Below, one piece after another: positions 44,801 through 55,607 of a DNA stretch of 64,000 nucleotides. The position numbers were made by a program, and so were the translations under genes. The notes below the pieces were generated by a model that saw nothing but the letters and a program-made list of their open reading frames with translations, was not told where the DNA came from and ran no database searches. Origin of the DNA: Yarrowia lipolytica (lineage: Eukaryota > Ascomycota > Dipodascomycetes > Dipodascales). The stretch lies in NCBI RefSeq assembly GCF_001761485.1, contig NC_090771.1, positions 1,798,001 to 1,862,000 of the forward strand. The letters are read 5' to 3'. Position 1 is the stretch's first letter. Each line of letters opens with the position of its first letter.

Positions 44801-47574
44801 AAACTGGTGCAAGGGATGAGCAAAAGGCCATAGTCGCTGGTCAATGGCCTTGCACATAGACAAGAGCGAGTAAGCAAGGTTACCCCATCGTCTGTTGAGA
44901 GCCAGAGAGAATAGAGCACGGGCGATACGAGATGCATTCTGAGCGACATAGCCCATGTCCGAGATCAGAGACGACTCCTTGAACTGGTATCGAGAAATGT
45001 AAGCCTGCAGCACCAGGTTAGTCTTACCCTGAGTGGTGGTAAGTGCTCCGTAAGGCTGGCAGGGCATATCGTCCGAGTTCTGGAACTTCTCAAGCTCCTC
45101 CATCTCCTCGGGGCGACCCTTGAGACCATCAAACTCGCCAGACATTGACAGTAGGGCCAAAACATCAGCTTCGGATGCGTCGGGCTTCATCATGGTATTA
45201 AAAATCTCAATCGAGTTGTTGAGCAGGTAGAAGTCTGATGCAACTCGACCACTATCTTTGCTGACGAAAGAACCCACTCGCTCATCAAACACAATCATTT
45301 GAAGGGTATGCAGTCGCTGAGCGGCTGCCACGATTAGCTTTCGACGGTGACCTCCAAGCATTGGGTCATCCTGGACGTCAGCCCAAGTGAGACCATAAGC
45401 AAGAGGGTTCTTTCGCATTCGCACAAAGAGATAGGTGTAACCCAGCCAGGCAACACCCTCATCCACATTGGTGACTGTTCCGAGCGATATCTCGGCGTTC
45501 AGGTTGTCGACAATTTGATCCTGCAGCTTGGATTCAATGGGATGCTGTTCAGTAACTGCGGAGATGAAATGCGACAATCTGTCCAGAGAAGTAAGCAGGA
45601 TACCAGTACCAAACTTTTCAAACTGAGGACGGCCAGCTCGACCAAAAATCTGAATGACATCGGAAATACCGAGATCAGTGAACCCTCCTTTCTTCGCCTC
45701 GTAGACCTGAGTGCCCTTGATAATGACCACGGCTGCAGGCAAATTGACACCCCAGGCAAGAGTGGCAGTACAGCAGAGAACCTTGATGAGACCATCTGCG
45801 AACAGCTTCTCAGTCAGGTTACGGTCTGACCGCAACATACCAGCATGATGTATACCGAAACCGTGCTGGAAAAGTTCTCGGACCTCCTTGTTCTTGGCCT
45901 TCATAACGTCCTTGGTGTACAGACCGTAGTTAGGATCGGTCGCGCACGAGAAGATTTCTGACTCACCATTGGCCTGGGCAGCTTGAACGAACTTCATGGC
46001 CGACTTGGCTGTATCCTTCCTACTATGGACAAAAACCATGACCTGGTGTCCCCCCTGTCCGACTTCTTGGACAAGCTTTTCGTAGGCAATCTCGTCGATG
46101 TTTTCTCGGGACTCATTTGAGCCCTGCTTTCCTCGAACACCAATGAAATGCTGCTCGAGAGGCACAGGTCGGAAGGAGGAGTCGAAGAAAAACATACCAA
46201 TCTCGGGGTTGACGCGCAGAAACTGAGCAACATCAATGAAATTGGGCAGAGTAGCAGACAGACCAACAATTCGAATTAACGACTGGGTTGACTCAACTTG
46301 TCGAAGTGTTCGGGCCACGAGAGACTCGATAACAGCACCTCGATCTTCATGCAGAAGATGTACCTCGTCGATAATCAGCAGCTTGACCTTTGTAACTAGC
46401 TCATTGTCACCGGTGGATTTCCGGGTTACCACATCCCACTTCTCAGGAGTGGTGACAATGACCTGAGTGGCCATAATCTCAGCCTTGGTCAACTGCATAT
46501 CTCCGGTCAACTCTCGAACACTGATACCCAGCCAAGCCAAACGTTTACCAAGTTTGACGACAATCTCAGCAGCCAGAGCCTTCAAAGGGGCTACATAGAC
46601 AATCTTGAAATCGTTGTAATGCACAGTCACGTCTCCCTCGGGACTGATATCGGAGAATTGGTTGATGGTACTCAGGACCGTCAGCATAGCCACATCGGTC
46701 TTACCAGCACCTGTGGGAGCGCAGACAAGCATGTTTTCACTAGTGTTGTATGCAACTGGATACACCAGCGACTGAATCTGGTTAAGTGACTTGTAGGCCT
46801 TGAAAGCTCCTCTGCAAATGATATCCAGGTCCTTGAGAGGAATGAAGTTTGACTCGATGAGCACGGGTCGCTTCTTGGGGTACGGGACAATAATCTCCTC
46901 ATGTTTATTGAACACCAGCTTCTCGCTTCCCACAGGAAGACCGTACTTCTTACCCAAACTAGAAAGCACATTTCCTCCATCTCCAGACATGTAGACGTTG
47001 GGATATTTCTTCTGTGTGGGCACTGGGTTGTCGGGCAGCGCCTTGGCACGAGCACGATTGTCTCGGAGCTGCTGTGCCTTTTGTTCGGGTGTCATTAGCG
47101 AGTAGCCATTGGGCAGGGCTGCCGCAGCTGATATTTTCTGGGTTAGCTAGTAGTAAGACATCAAAAAAGTTCGTTCATACTTACCAAATCATTTCTCTTC
47201 TCAAGTAGTTCAATCACAAAGTCGACATCGTCATAGCCAACCTCTTCCAGCAGTTGCATCTGTAGTTCATCAGAGCTCCTGTTACTTTGTAACATATCCA
47301 AGATGGCTGCCTCGAACTGCTCGGGGGTGTCGCTTCGACCGTTCTTTCGGTGTACCTCAACGCACTTGCTTGTCAGCCACTCAAATGCCGCATTGTTGTA
47401 TTCTCCATCGTCAGAAGAAGGGTCCTCAAAGAATTCGAGATGCTCCATCAGAGGAATGTCCATATCGGGGGCATCTAGCTGGTTGAACTTGTCGAAGCCT
47501 GAGTAGACCTCGTCTTGGGGCTCTAGCTCCTGCGCTAGTTGCGCGAACTGCTCGTATTCAGTAAGATCCAACAT
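41837..47574 (-). CDS. SLH1: Ski2-like helicase Slh1/Rqt2 (ASCC3 orthologue), two exons
   Basis: Exon 1 (47574-47185, 130 codons) is joined in phase to exon 2 (47137-41837, 1766 residues) across a 47-base intron, GTAAGT...CTAACCCAG, giving 1896 residues. Two RecA cassettes each end in a Sec63-type unit. Cassette 1 has APTGAGKT (about 270), DEVHLLHEDRG (387) and SATLPNF; cassette 2 has SPTGSGKT (about 1125) and DEIHLLASDRG; both have GRAGRP. SEKLVFNKHEEIIVP and LNQIQSLVYPVAY separate it from Brr2. Family knowledge: Slh1 is the ATPase of the ribosome-quality-control trigger complex that splits collided ribosomes. Without the intron, translation would have to start at 47095 and lose the acidic N-terminal domain. 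Both ATPase sites look intact. It is divergent from the OCA-like gene. Confidence 0.95.
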
Positions 47575-48033
47575 TGGTTGTTTAGTCAGATCGCCAGATC
47601 AGGATGAAGATGTAAGCAAGAGACTTGGACCAGGGACATTAGGTTCATGCAAGTGTGACAGCCGATGATGAAAAGGCTCCAGAGTTTCTGCATTGGGTTG
47701 TTTAGAAGTACTGGGGATGTGGAAGTATATTGATTTCATTCATATCACTACTTGTGAGCAGTATATATTATAGTCGTCATTTTCCCTCTGGCTATCTTCA
47801 ACTGCATCTTGTACTGGGTCCTTCACTAGTACGTGTTTCTCTACTTGAGGAATCTTAAATGTTACTTAATATATTGCTGGTGGATTGGTATCTTCCTCAC
47901 AAAATCCAACTAGAACCCAACAATTAGGCTATCCACACTTCCAACAAGTAACTAAAACCAACTCAAAACGGAACTCACCTCCTAACTGACTGAGCTAAAA
48001 CAACGTGCAACATCATCACCACTACGCACACCG
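47575..48033. other. Divergent promoter between SLH1 and the OCA-like gene
   Basis: These 459 bases contain no gene. A reverse-strand stretch near 47965-48000 resembles a tRNA D arm but has no partner B box. Confidence 0.5.
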
Positions 48034-48756
48034 ATGACGGAAATTATTGCGCCATTACGATTCGGCACCGTCCAGCCCCATCTTTACCGCGGCTCTTATC
48101 CCCGGAAACAAAATTTACGCTTCCTGCAGCGTTTACGACTCAAAACCATTGTTTCTCTGACACCGAAACCCATAGAGGGTCCGTTTGCGCAATGGGCCGA
48201 AGACAATGATATCACCGTGATCCACATTCCCGCAGCGCCCGAAGGAAAGGCTTACAAGTCACTGTTTGAGGATCCCGAGACACAAGCCAAGGAAAAGGAG
48301 AAGAAGAAGACGGAGAAGAAAGAAGCGCGAAAGACAAAAAAGAAGACCAGAACGCTGCCTATCAACTACGAGGTGGCCATTGAGGCTATTGGATACATGA
48401 TGGACGCTGACTGTCAGCCCACATATATTCACTGTCTGAACGGCTCGGAAGTGACGTCGCTGGTGGTGGCGTGTCTGCGAAAACTGTCGTTTTGGTCGTC
48501 TGTTTCAATCACAGGCGAGTATGTTGGGTTTGCACAGCTCACAGCGACCGCAGACCGGTTCATTGAGGATTTCAAGGCCGAAATTGAAATTCCAGCTAGC
48601 CCGGTGCCCTGGATGTGGAGAGGTCTGTCTATTGGAGTGGTCAAGCGGCATCCCACACTGAAGATTGTCGATAGTGAAGATAAGGACGAAGGGTTCCCTA
48701 AAGACGGGTTTGAGAGCGAAGCTGCAGCCATTCAGGCCGTTTCTGCTCTACCATAG
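48034..48756 (+). CDS. OCA/Siw14-family PTP-fold protein lacking the catalytic arginine
   Basis: The 240-residue protein has the plant-and-fungal atypical dual-specificity phosphatase fold: FGTVQPHLYRGSYPRKQNLRFL (start), LKTIVSLTP, and a P-loop region TYIHCLNGSEVTSLVVACLRK. Active Siw14 enzymes read HCxxGKHRTG there; here the cysteine (C134) stays but the essential arginine is Val140 and the GKHRTG block is lost. A lysine/glutamate-rich insert (about 84-106) splits the domain. Family knowledge: yeast Oca proteins form a complex affecting oxidative stress response and inositol-pyrophosphate metabolism, and some lack catalytic residues. This one is therefore probably a non-catalytic partner. 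The start ATG at 48034 is the only sensible one. Confidence 0.82.
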   Translation: MTEIIAPLRFGTVQPHLYRGSYPRKQNLRFLQRLRLKTIVSLTPKPIEGPFAQWAEDNDITVIHIPAAPEGKAYKSLFEDPETQAKEKEKKKTEKKEARKTKKKTRTLPINYEVAIEAIGYMMDADCQPTYIHCLNGSEVTSLVVACLRKLSFWSSVSITGEYVGFAQLTATADRFIEDFKAEIEIPASPVPWMWRGLSIGVVKRHPTLKIVDSEDKDEGFPKDGFESEAAAIQAVSALP

Positions 48757-48883
48757 CCAAGCTACAACTGTACCATATTACCATATACTATAATTTATTC
48801 TATTTACCGTTACAGTAGACTGATTGCGAGATAGAGTACATTCCTCCCGTAGTCAATCCACGTATTCTTCACCAAGACATCAG

Positions 48884-49243
48884 CTACTGTCCATCGTTAA
48901 GATCGTCTCGGGCCTCTCGACCGTCTCGGCGGAATCCGAACCAGACAGCAGCCACAAATAGCAGACTGCCGGCCAGAAGAGCCCCTCCAACTCGAGGGTT
49001 GATGTAGATCTTAAGACCAGCCAGAACCACAAGGAAACAGGCGAGAATCATCTGGGTGAGGATCTTAAAGGAGGTGGAGATACCTAGAATGTACCAGATG
49101 GCGATATCAAAGACTCCAAGCGCAGCTCTGATGATCTTCTCGGTTTGGTCGTTGGTCTCAGTGAACCACAGGTAGTAGAAGTAGCCGGTGCCGATCATGA
49201 TGGCAGCCAGCAGCACGTAGTAGAGCACATTGAGGAAGGTCAT
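48884..49243 (-). CDS. Four-TM small membrane protein of unknown function
   Basis: The 119-residue protein has four hydrophobic helices (about 4-26, 40-56, 60-78, 84-103) with a short aromatic, acidic loop after the first (WFTETNDQTEK) and a charged C-terminal tail (RRDGREARDDLNDGQ). There is no signal peptide distinct from helix 1. I do not recognise a family. Codon use (CGA, CTC, GCC) looks like an expressed Yarrowia gene, which supports it being real. It converges with the OCA-like gene, 128 bases apart. Confidence 0.75.
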   Translation of the reverse strand: MTFLNVLYYVLLAAIMIGTGYFYYLWFTETNDQTEKIIRAALGVFDIAIWYILGISTSFKILTQMILACFLVVLAGLKIYINPRVGGALLAGSLLFVAAVWFGFRRDGREARDDLNDGQ

Positions 49244-50096
49244 TGTAGGGTGTTTGTCTGTGCGGTCAAGTTGCCAATTGGTGATAAGTGAGACTGTCGT
49301 ATAACTTGTAAGTATACAGTAACTCTCGCTTGTTGGTTGCTACTTTTACCTTCATTCGGTTAAGACTTGAGTGCATATCGTGTGCATGTTTGCTGTGTGG
49401 AGTGCAAGGCGGCAATAGCAACAAGCCGTGTATAGTTGAGGTGGTCGCATTTTGGGGTCTTCCTGTCATCGTTTCATTGCTCAATCTCCACTACAGTAGC
49501 CTAACTTCTACTGGTTAGTCAAAGCACGTACCGACTGTGCACCATACGGAAAACTTAGAACAATGCCCCACGATGCCCCACGGAGATACACCGAAGCGTG
49601 TGATCTGCGGTAAGTAAATACGAGTGGTGGGAGTGGGGTAGTTGGACTTTGTTCGTGGTGGTCTTGTGACGACTACTGGTTCTGTAAGCGGTCTAGTTAG
49701 CCAAGCTATGTAGCTACTGTAATTGTAGTTTCACTTCCCATCATGTCCAAAAGAGCGTCGTATCTAAGGAACAATACGACCTGTTCGCCAACTGTTGCGT
49801 GTGAGACCCGGTGCCATCACTTCAATGAACAACTCGTGTTATCAATTCAAACCAAGATAAATGATAACAAACGATATAGGTAAGACCACATTGATCTCAT
49901 GTATGCTAGACCTATCTAACTTCTCACTAAGACCCCTCCTTGTGTGTCCATACCCCATTATTGTAAAGCAGATACTCAACAACTCAGCAATAGTCTCTTT
50001 GCTGCGGGGAAATAGTCCGTTGAAGTGCTAAACATACGAGTTGCTGCTCCTTCATTCAAGTGATTATCTTATTGGCTATACGCTTTTACTATACAG
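49244..50096. other. Intergenic upstream of the four-TM gene, downstream of GUT2
   Basis: These 853 bases show no gene or repeat that I can support. Confidence 0.6.
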
Positions 50097-51935
50097 TTAT
50101 TTGTCCTTGGGGGTAAGGCCCATGGAGTAGAGGTACTCGACACCGGTGTTGAATTCCTGCTCCTTTCGAGCCTCGTCCCACTGGAGCTCCTTGGCCATGA
50201 TCTCAATGACCTCAGGGAGAGCCTCGTAGGCGGCAGCGGCGTTAAGGAAAGCAAGACGAGTTCGTCGAGCAAGGAAGTCGATGGCGGTGGTGGCATACTC
50301 GTACTTCATAGAGTACTTGCACTCGGCATCGAGGTAGGGGTAGGGGTACAGGATTCGCTTACCCTTTGTGAGAGTAGACTGGGGGATCACACCGGGTTCG
50401 GGGGTGGGCATCTCAGCAAGAGAAGCAACGGTGAAAGCTCGAGATCCGTAGTTCTCAGAAAGGTGCTTAGCAACCTCGGGGTCAAGGTCCTCCTGCTGGA
50501 TCAGATCAATGTAAGTGAGAGGAGTCCAGTCCTTAGCACCGATGAGCTTGACGTCTCGGGTGACGGCCTTGGCGGAGATTTCAGGCTTGAGACCGAACTT
50601 GGCAATGCAGGCATCGACAGTCTCCTCAGCCATCTGTCGGTAAGTGGTCCACTTTCCGCCAGCAATGGTGACAAGACCAGACTCGGAGTAGGTGATGAGA
50701 TGGTTTCGGACAAGAGACTCGGTGTTCTTGGCGTGGGGGTCCCGGACAAGGGGTCGGATTCCGGACCAGGCGGCCAGAACGTCCTCTCGTCGCACATCAA
50801 CCTTGCCCTCAACGTAGTGTCGGACCTCGTTGAGAATGAAGTCAATGTCCTCCTCGGAGGGGATAGGGTTAGCAGTGATCTTGGTAGGCTGGTCAGTAGT
50901 ACCGGCAAGGGTGTTTCCCTGCCAGGGGAGGAAGAAGATAACTCGGCCGTCAGAAGTAGCGGGGTCAAGGAGTCCCATCTTCTTGGGGGAGTAGTAACCG
51001 GGGAGAATGATGTGAACACCGGAGGAAGGAGCACAGATCTCCTTGGTGTTCTTGTCGTCCATCTGTCGCAGAGAGTCAGTGAAGGGTCCAGTAGCATTAA
51101 CGACACACTTGGCCTTGATGTTGAAGGATCCAGCGTTTCCGTCAGTATCCTTGGCAACAACACCGTTGAGCTGGCCATTGGCGCCCTTGGTGAGCTCGGT
51201 GACCTCGCAATGGTTCAGGATGGTGGCACCCTTCTCAACAGCAGTCATAATAAGAGAAACGTTCATTCGAGAGTCGTTCTGGGAGCCATCATAGTAGACA
51301 ATGGCGCCCTTGAGCTTGTCATCGGAAAGCATGGGGAAGGCATCGAGAGCACGGGATCGGGAGAGCATGTAAGAGGACTCGAGGTTCTGTCGGCCGGCAA
51401 GCAGATCGTAGCACTTGACACCCATCCAGAAGTAGGGAAGCTGCCACCAGGTGTAGACGGGGATCATGATGGGCAGAGCAAAGGTGAGGTGGGGAGCAAT
51501 GTCGAGGAAGACCTTTCGCTCGTGCAGGGCCTCCTTGACCAGCTCGTACTGGTTGTAGTCGAGGTTCCACACAGCCTTCTCGAGGTATCGGACACCTCCG
51601 TGGATGAGCTTGGTGGATCGGGACGAGGTTCCGCAGGAGAAATCGTCTCGCTCGACCAGAGCAACCTTGAGGCCTCGTGTGACAGCGTCGAGGGCGATAC
51701 CGGATCCGGTAGCTCCTCCACCAACAACGACGAGATCAAACTCCTCGGTCTTCATCTTCTCGAGCTGGGCGGCTCGAGAGGGGGGCTCGGCGGCCACGGG
51801 GGGCACTGTGAATTTGTGCTTCTTGTGGAGCTCCTCCTGGGCCTGGGCAGGCACAGACAGGGCGACGGCTCCAGCGCCAGCGGCTGCCACGGCGGCGGCA
51901 GCAGCCCACGCGGGTTTTCGAATGGTTCTGAACAT
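50097..51935 (-). CDS. GUT2: Mitochondrial FAD-dependent glycerol-3-phosphate dehydrogenase
   Basis: The 612-residue protein oxidises glycerol-3-phosphate to dihydroxyacetone phosphate on the outer face of the inner mitochondrial membrane and passes electrons to ubiquinone. It starts with a presequence-like and hydrophobic alanine-rich segment (1-32), then the FAD Rossmann motif VVVGGGATGSG (69-79), SSRSTKLIHGGVRYLEKA, and the family phrases AGTTDQPT and SGIRPLVRDP. The C-terminal domain follows from about 480. Family knowledge: in Y. lipolytica loss of Gut2 keeps glycerol-3-phosphate for triacylglycerol synthesis, so the gene is central to lipid storage. Codon bias is very strong, as expected for a highly expressed gene. 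It is divergent from the Myb gene across a 3.7 kb spacer. Confidence 0.98.
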   Translation of the reverse strand: MFRTIRKPAWAAAAAVAAAGAGAVALSVPAQAQEELHKKHKFTVPPVAAEPPSRAAQLEKMKTEEFDLVVVGGGATGSGIALDAVTRGLKVALVERDDFSCGTSSRSTKLIHGGVRYLEKAVWNLDYNQYELVKEALHERKVFLDIAPHLTFALPIMIPVYTWWQLPYFWMGVKCYDLLAGRQNLESSYMLSRSRALDAFPMLSDDKLKGAIVYYDGSQNDSRMNVSLIMTAVEKGATILNHCEVTELTKGANGQLNGVVAKDTDGNAGSFNIKAKCVVNATGPFTDSLRQMDDKNTKEICAPSSGVHIILPGYYSPKKMGLLDPATSDGRVIFFLPWQGNTLAGTTDQPTKITANPIPSEEDIDFILNEVRHYVEGKVDVRREDVLAAWSGIRPLVRDPHAKNTESLVRNHLITYSESGLVTIAGGKWTTYRQMAEETVDACIAKFGLKPEISAKAVTRDVKLIGAKDWTPLTYIDLIQQEDLDPEVAKHLSENYGSRAFTVASLAEMPTPEPGVIPQSTLTKGKRILYPYPYLDAECKYSMKYEYATTAIDFLARRTRLAFLNAAAAYEALPEVIEIMAKELQWDEARKEQEFNTGVEYLYSMGLTPKDK

Positions 51936-54900
51936 TTGTTTGGGGTGGTGGGTAGGAAAGAGAAGTTCCGCGACGTCTACATTGAGTGGGTTAAGTATGC
52001 TTTGCGGTGGTGCGCTTTGTTTGAATTTTAAATGGAAGTGTGCTGTGAGCAGACCAGACGAACGGCTTGTGGGGCGTGTCTATTTATCCGGGCTTGTGGG
52101 GGGGTTCCGGCAGAAACGATGAGGTCAATCAATTGCGCGGGCAATTGACTACAACAAGCCCTCCAGACGGACTCTTGTCGCCTCTGTTCACATTGGCCAA
52201 TCCTTCACCTTATTTTCCTACAACGTGCTGCACTTGGACATCTGTCACAAAGGCTCAAAGTCTACGTTGCTACTGACTCATGCAACTCTAAGCTGTTGGA
52301 TGAAGGGTCCGGAAAAACTCTCGGCTGTGTGATTGGTGAATAAATCCCGCTAGCCGAGGTATGCAAGGACGAGTGCAGAGAAATCCTCCGGTCGAGCACG
52401 CGAGGGGTCGGATGTGAGACTGGTCAGTAATTGACCTGACGTGACCATCGTTTGGTTTTTATGGTCCTTCTCGGCCCCATGACAAAGTGTCTCTAGACCT
52501 TGTTGTGAACCTCTGACCGGGCCGCTGTCGCAACTAAAAAATTGAAAATGGTAGGCTCAAACGAAGAGAACCTCCAATTTTGACACAATTGAGTTTGGAC
52601 GTTTTGCGAGTGGAAGAGCAGGAGGGGGATGAGGAGGAGACGTTGCGGCGTGGCTGATGTGGCGGAGAATCAGAGGGCGACAGAATGGTAGGACTGTATA
52701 AGTGTACGCGAGCCCATTTGTATATTGTCCAACCCGTATCCCAAGACCAATAACCACTATTCTTGAAACCAACTAACGCCTCTAGTGCGACCTTATCGTG
52801 ACCGTTGAGCGTGTGTGAGCTGAGTGAGGCCTTTACAAATGGCCTGTTTTAGTACCGTGCTGTTGGATACAACATAAAAAATGGCGTCATGTGACAGCAT
52901 CATCCGTTGTCACCGTTGAATAGCCGTTGGCAGCATGCGTCAACAACATGCCATAGAAAACAAACCGCTCTTGTATGTAGAGGTCATCCAGGTGTGACAT
53001 ATTCACATGACTCCCTAGCCTCTATCACATGATGCGTGGCGGACAGACTCGGCTTGACAGTGGATCTGCGTTGCCCCCGTCATTCCGGTTCATTCTCGTG
53101 TTTAAAATTCGCCAACCAGCATTGGATACTGTATGTACCATACAGACACGTTTTTTCCTCTTCGTAGTAGGCACAGAAGACGTGCAATAGATGTACATAA
53201 CCTCTGCTTGTGAAAAAGAAATGAGCAGCAGCTTAAGCGGCTGAATTATGTGTGCACTTTGGCACTACTTGCACCTGGTATCTTTGTTGACTTCAATGAG
53301 ACAGGATGTTACGCATTCACCACTTCACACTAATCCGATTGTACCGCAGTGGTGGTTGGACACACTCTAGACCGCTGTTTCCACTCACAACACCTATCCT
53401 CGGCTTATGAAGAGAAAGGGTCGGCTTATGCAATGCAGGACACGCGTGAAAGTTGAAAAACTTGCGATTCAGTAAGAACAGGCATATGGCCATTATTTGG
53501 CTACAATTCGAGAAATGGAAGGGAAATGAATGGAAGGTGATATGGGCTGGCCTAACTAGCAATTCGTTGAGTGGAGCTGTGCATGCCAACAGGGCCACTT
53601 CCACCATGACACAAAGAACAACCCCTCTCCCCTCCTATCTGTCATGACGTCATTCACAGTAAGCACCCTTTTACAGGTATCAAAGACAGGAGTTAATCTG
53701 ATACCGCCAGATATTTCAGCGTAAACGGAAAATATTCTCGTTCTCACAGACCCATTCCGTGCGTACCCCACCATACGTGGCCTTTTCTGTACAAGCACAC
53801 ACAATACATATGAGCGTGCATGTTATCTCCAGCCAGTGAAGGGTCTACTTTGTGAGATGCATGACCTTGGTGAGGAGCACAAACAGGAAGGACAAGACGT
53901 ACCAGCGTGGAGTTCTCAGGAGCTGGAACCCCTGCTCTAGTGGCCCGCAGCAGTTCAAGAAGCACTCGTTTAGGCTACTATAGGACTTTAGCGTTGTTCT
54001 ACAGTAGCATTGGTTTCGAGGAATGTCCTTCAAGTTCGTCTTTCTCGTGTCTGTGTACCTTTCTCCTCATTTCGACTTGTCGTATCGGTCCACATCAGAC
54101 AGATTCAGCATTGCAGTCATTAACCTGGCGGGGGTACGGTACTTCTACAAGTAGCTGATTTACATATTCAAGTGCTCGTACGCCACATTACTATCCACAT
54201 GCACACGGCTTTGCTGTGGTGTCCCCAGGCACCATGGATGCAGTACACCTGGTACTGTACGTACAGTAGTCTTGCCGCGCTGGTTGGCTACTTACAAGTA
54301 CTGTATCGTACTACAAGTACTTGTACGTGTGGTACATTGTAGCGACAAGTGGCTGTTTGAAGTACATTGCAGTTAGCTGGACGTTCTACCGAATCGCTAT
54401 GCGCTTGAGAGGTCGGCCTATGAAGAGGGTGGTTTCGGATAGCAGTTTTCAGAGAGGCTCCGTTCCGATTTGTCGTATTTCAGACCAAAATTCTTCTACA
54501 GTAATTGTATTTATTTCCCTACGAGTCCATTAGAAAAAGCAGATGAGACGTGCCAATCCTCTCAACGTTTTTTGCTTGTCTAAACATCGCCAACCTAACT
54601 GAAACTATTAAAGATTAGATAGGGTTTTGGGCACGTGCGTTTAAGTGTCAGAACAAGCTTACAGTGGAAGTCATCTAGCCAAGATAGGTGTCGGAGAAAC
54701 ACCTTCTAGAAAAGTTCAAAGATCTGTGCGATCTAAGAGGATTGATTTGTTTAATTCTGAAACCGTATTCTATTGCGTGGCTCTTCCATAAAGCCCCATC
54801 TACAATCCACCTCTGTCTCAACACTCCGATCGAAATCCACAAAAACCAACTGTTGCAGTGCATTTCCCAAAACTACGTTCAACATGTATCCCTCGGCACT

Positions 54901-55607
54901 GGTCACATGCCAGCAGCAGCTTGAGCGCGACCAAAATGACTCAGAGCTGCCCCGCTTCGTTTGTGTCTCTGAATCTGTATATATCTTTATACATCAAGCA
55001 AGCCCCCATCTCAGATACGGGACCAGCTCGGACAGTTGGCGTAGGTTTGAGGTCTCGCATAGGGTTCTAATATTTTTGTTTCTCTTTTTTCCTGACAGTC
55101 ACAATTTTAGACATATGCAAACCGAGTAATAACACAATAGAACAGTGCAAGTACAGACGGTAGCTCGATTTCGGACGCAGCTAATGCGAGTGAGATAATT
55201 AGAACCTGTGCCTTGCCCGCTATCTCCACCTACACTGGCGCCCCAGAACCCACCTGTACCCCATACATAGCTCTACTCGTAGTAGGCCTCTGCACTGCTA
55301 CCGCTCACCTGCTATCAGCTTCCCAAAAGGTCTAGCCCCAGCACTTATTTAAGTTAGCTCCATGTACGGCAGAAATTTGTTTCAATCAAAGTCCATCTAT
55401 ATCTAACGTTTCATCCGATATATATTGGTGGTGAGAGAGAGACGAGAGCCCGATTCTCGACCGTGTTGCTATCCAACAAGTCCATCCCTGCTTCCGACTG
55501 ACCACGAGCAGGCATACCTCTGCATACTTCCCAACATACCAACCAAACGACCTACTACTCACGATATTTTTCTAGTGAACTGATACAGAGTACTGGTCAC
55601 CCGAGAT
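51936..55607. other. Gene-poor 3.7 kb stretch between GUT2 and the Myb gene
   Basis: This is the shared upstream region of two divergent genes. It includes the GUT2 promoter (TATA-like ATAAATA near 52080), ACTTGTAC/TACAAGTA words clustered at 54250-54330, and a T-rich patch near 55070-55090. No gene, RNA or transposon was supported. Confidence 0.55.

Noticed and set aside
47960-48005. Reverse-strand TTTTAGCTCAGTCAGTTAGG resembling a tRNA D arm
   Set aside because: No anticodon or T arm follows; it lies in the SLH1/OCA promoter and is probably chance.
50463-52031. A 520-codon open frame on the + strand opposite GUT2
   Set aside because: It is a mirror of strongly biased GUT2 codons; its composition (Gly, Val, Leu, Ser-rich) and lack of any domain show that it is a shadow.
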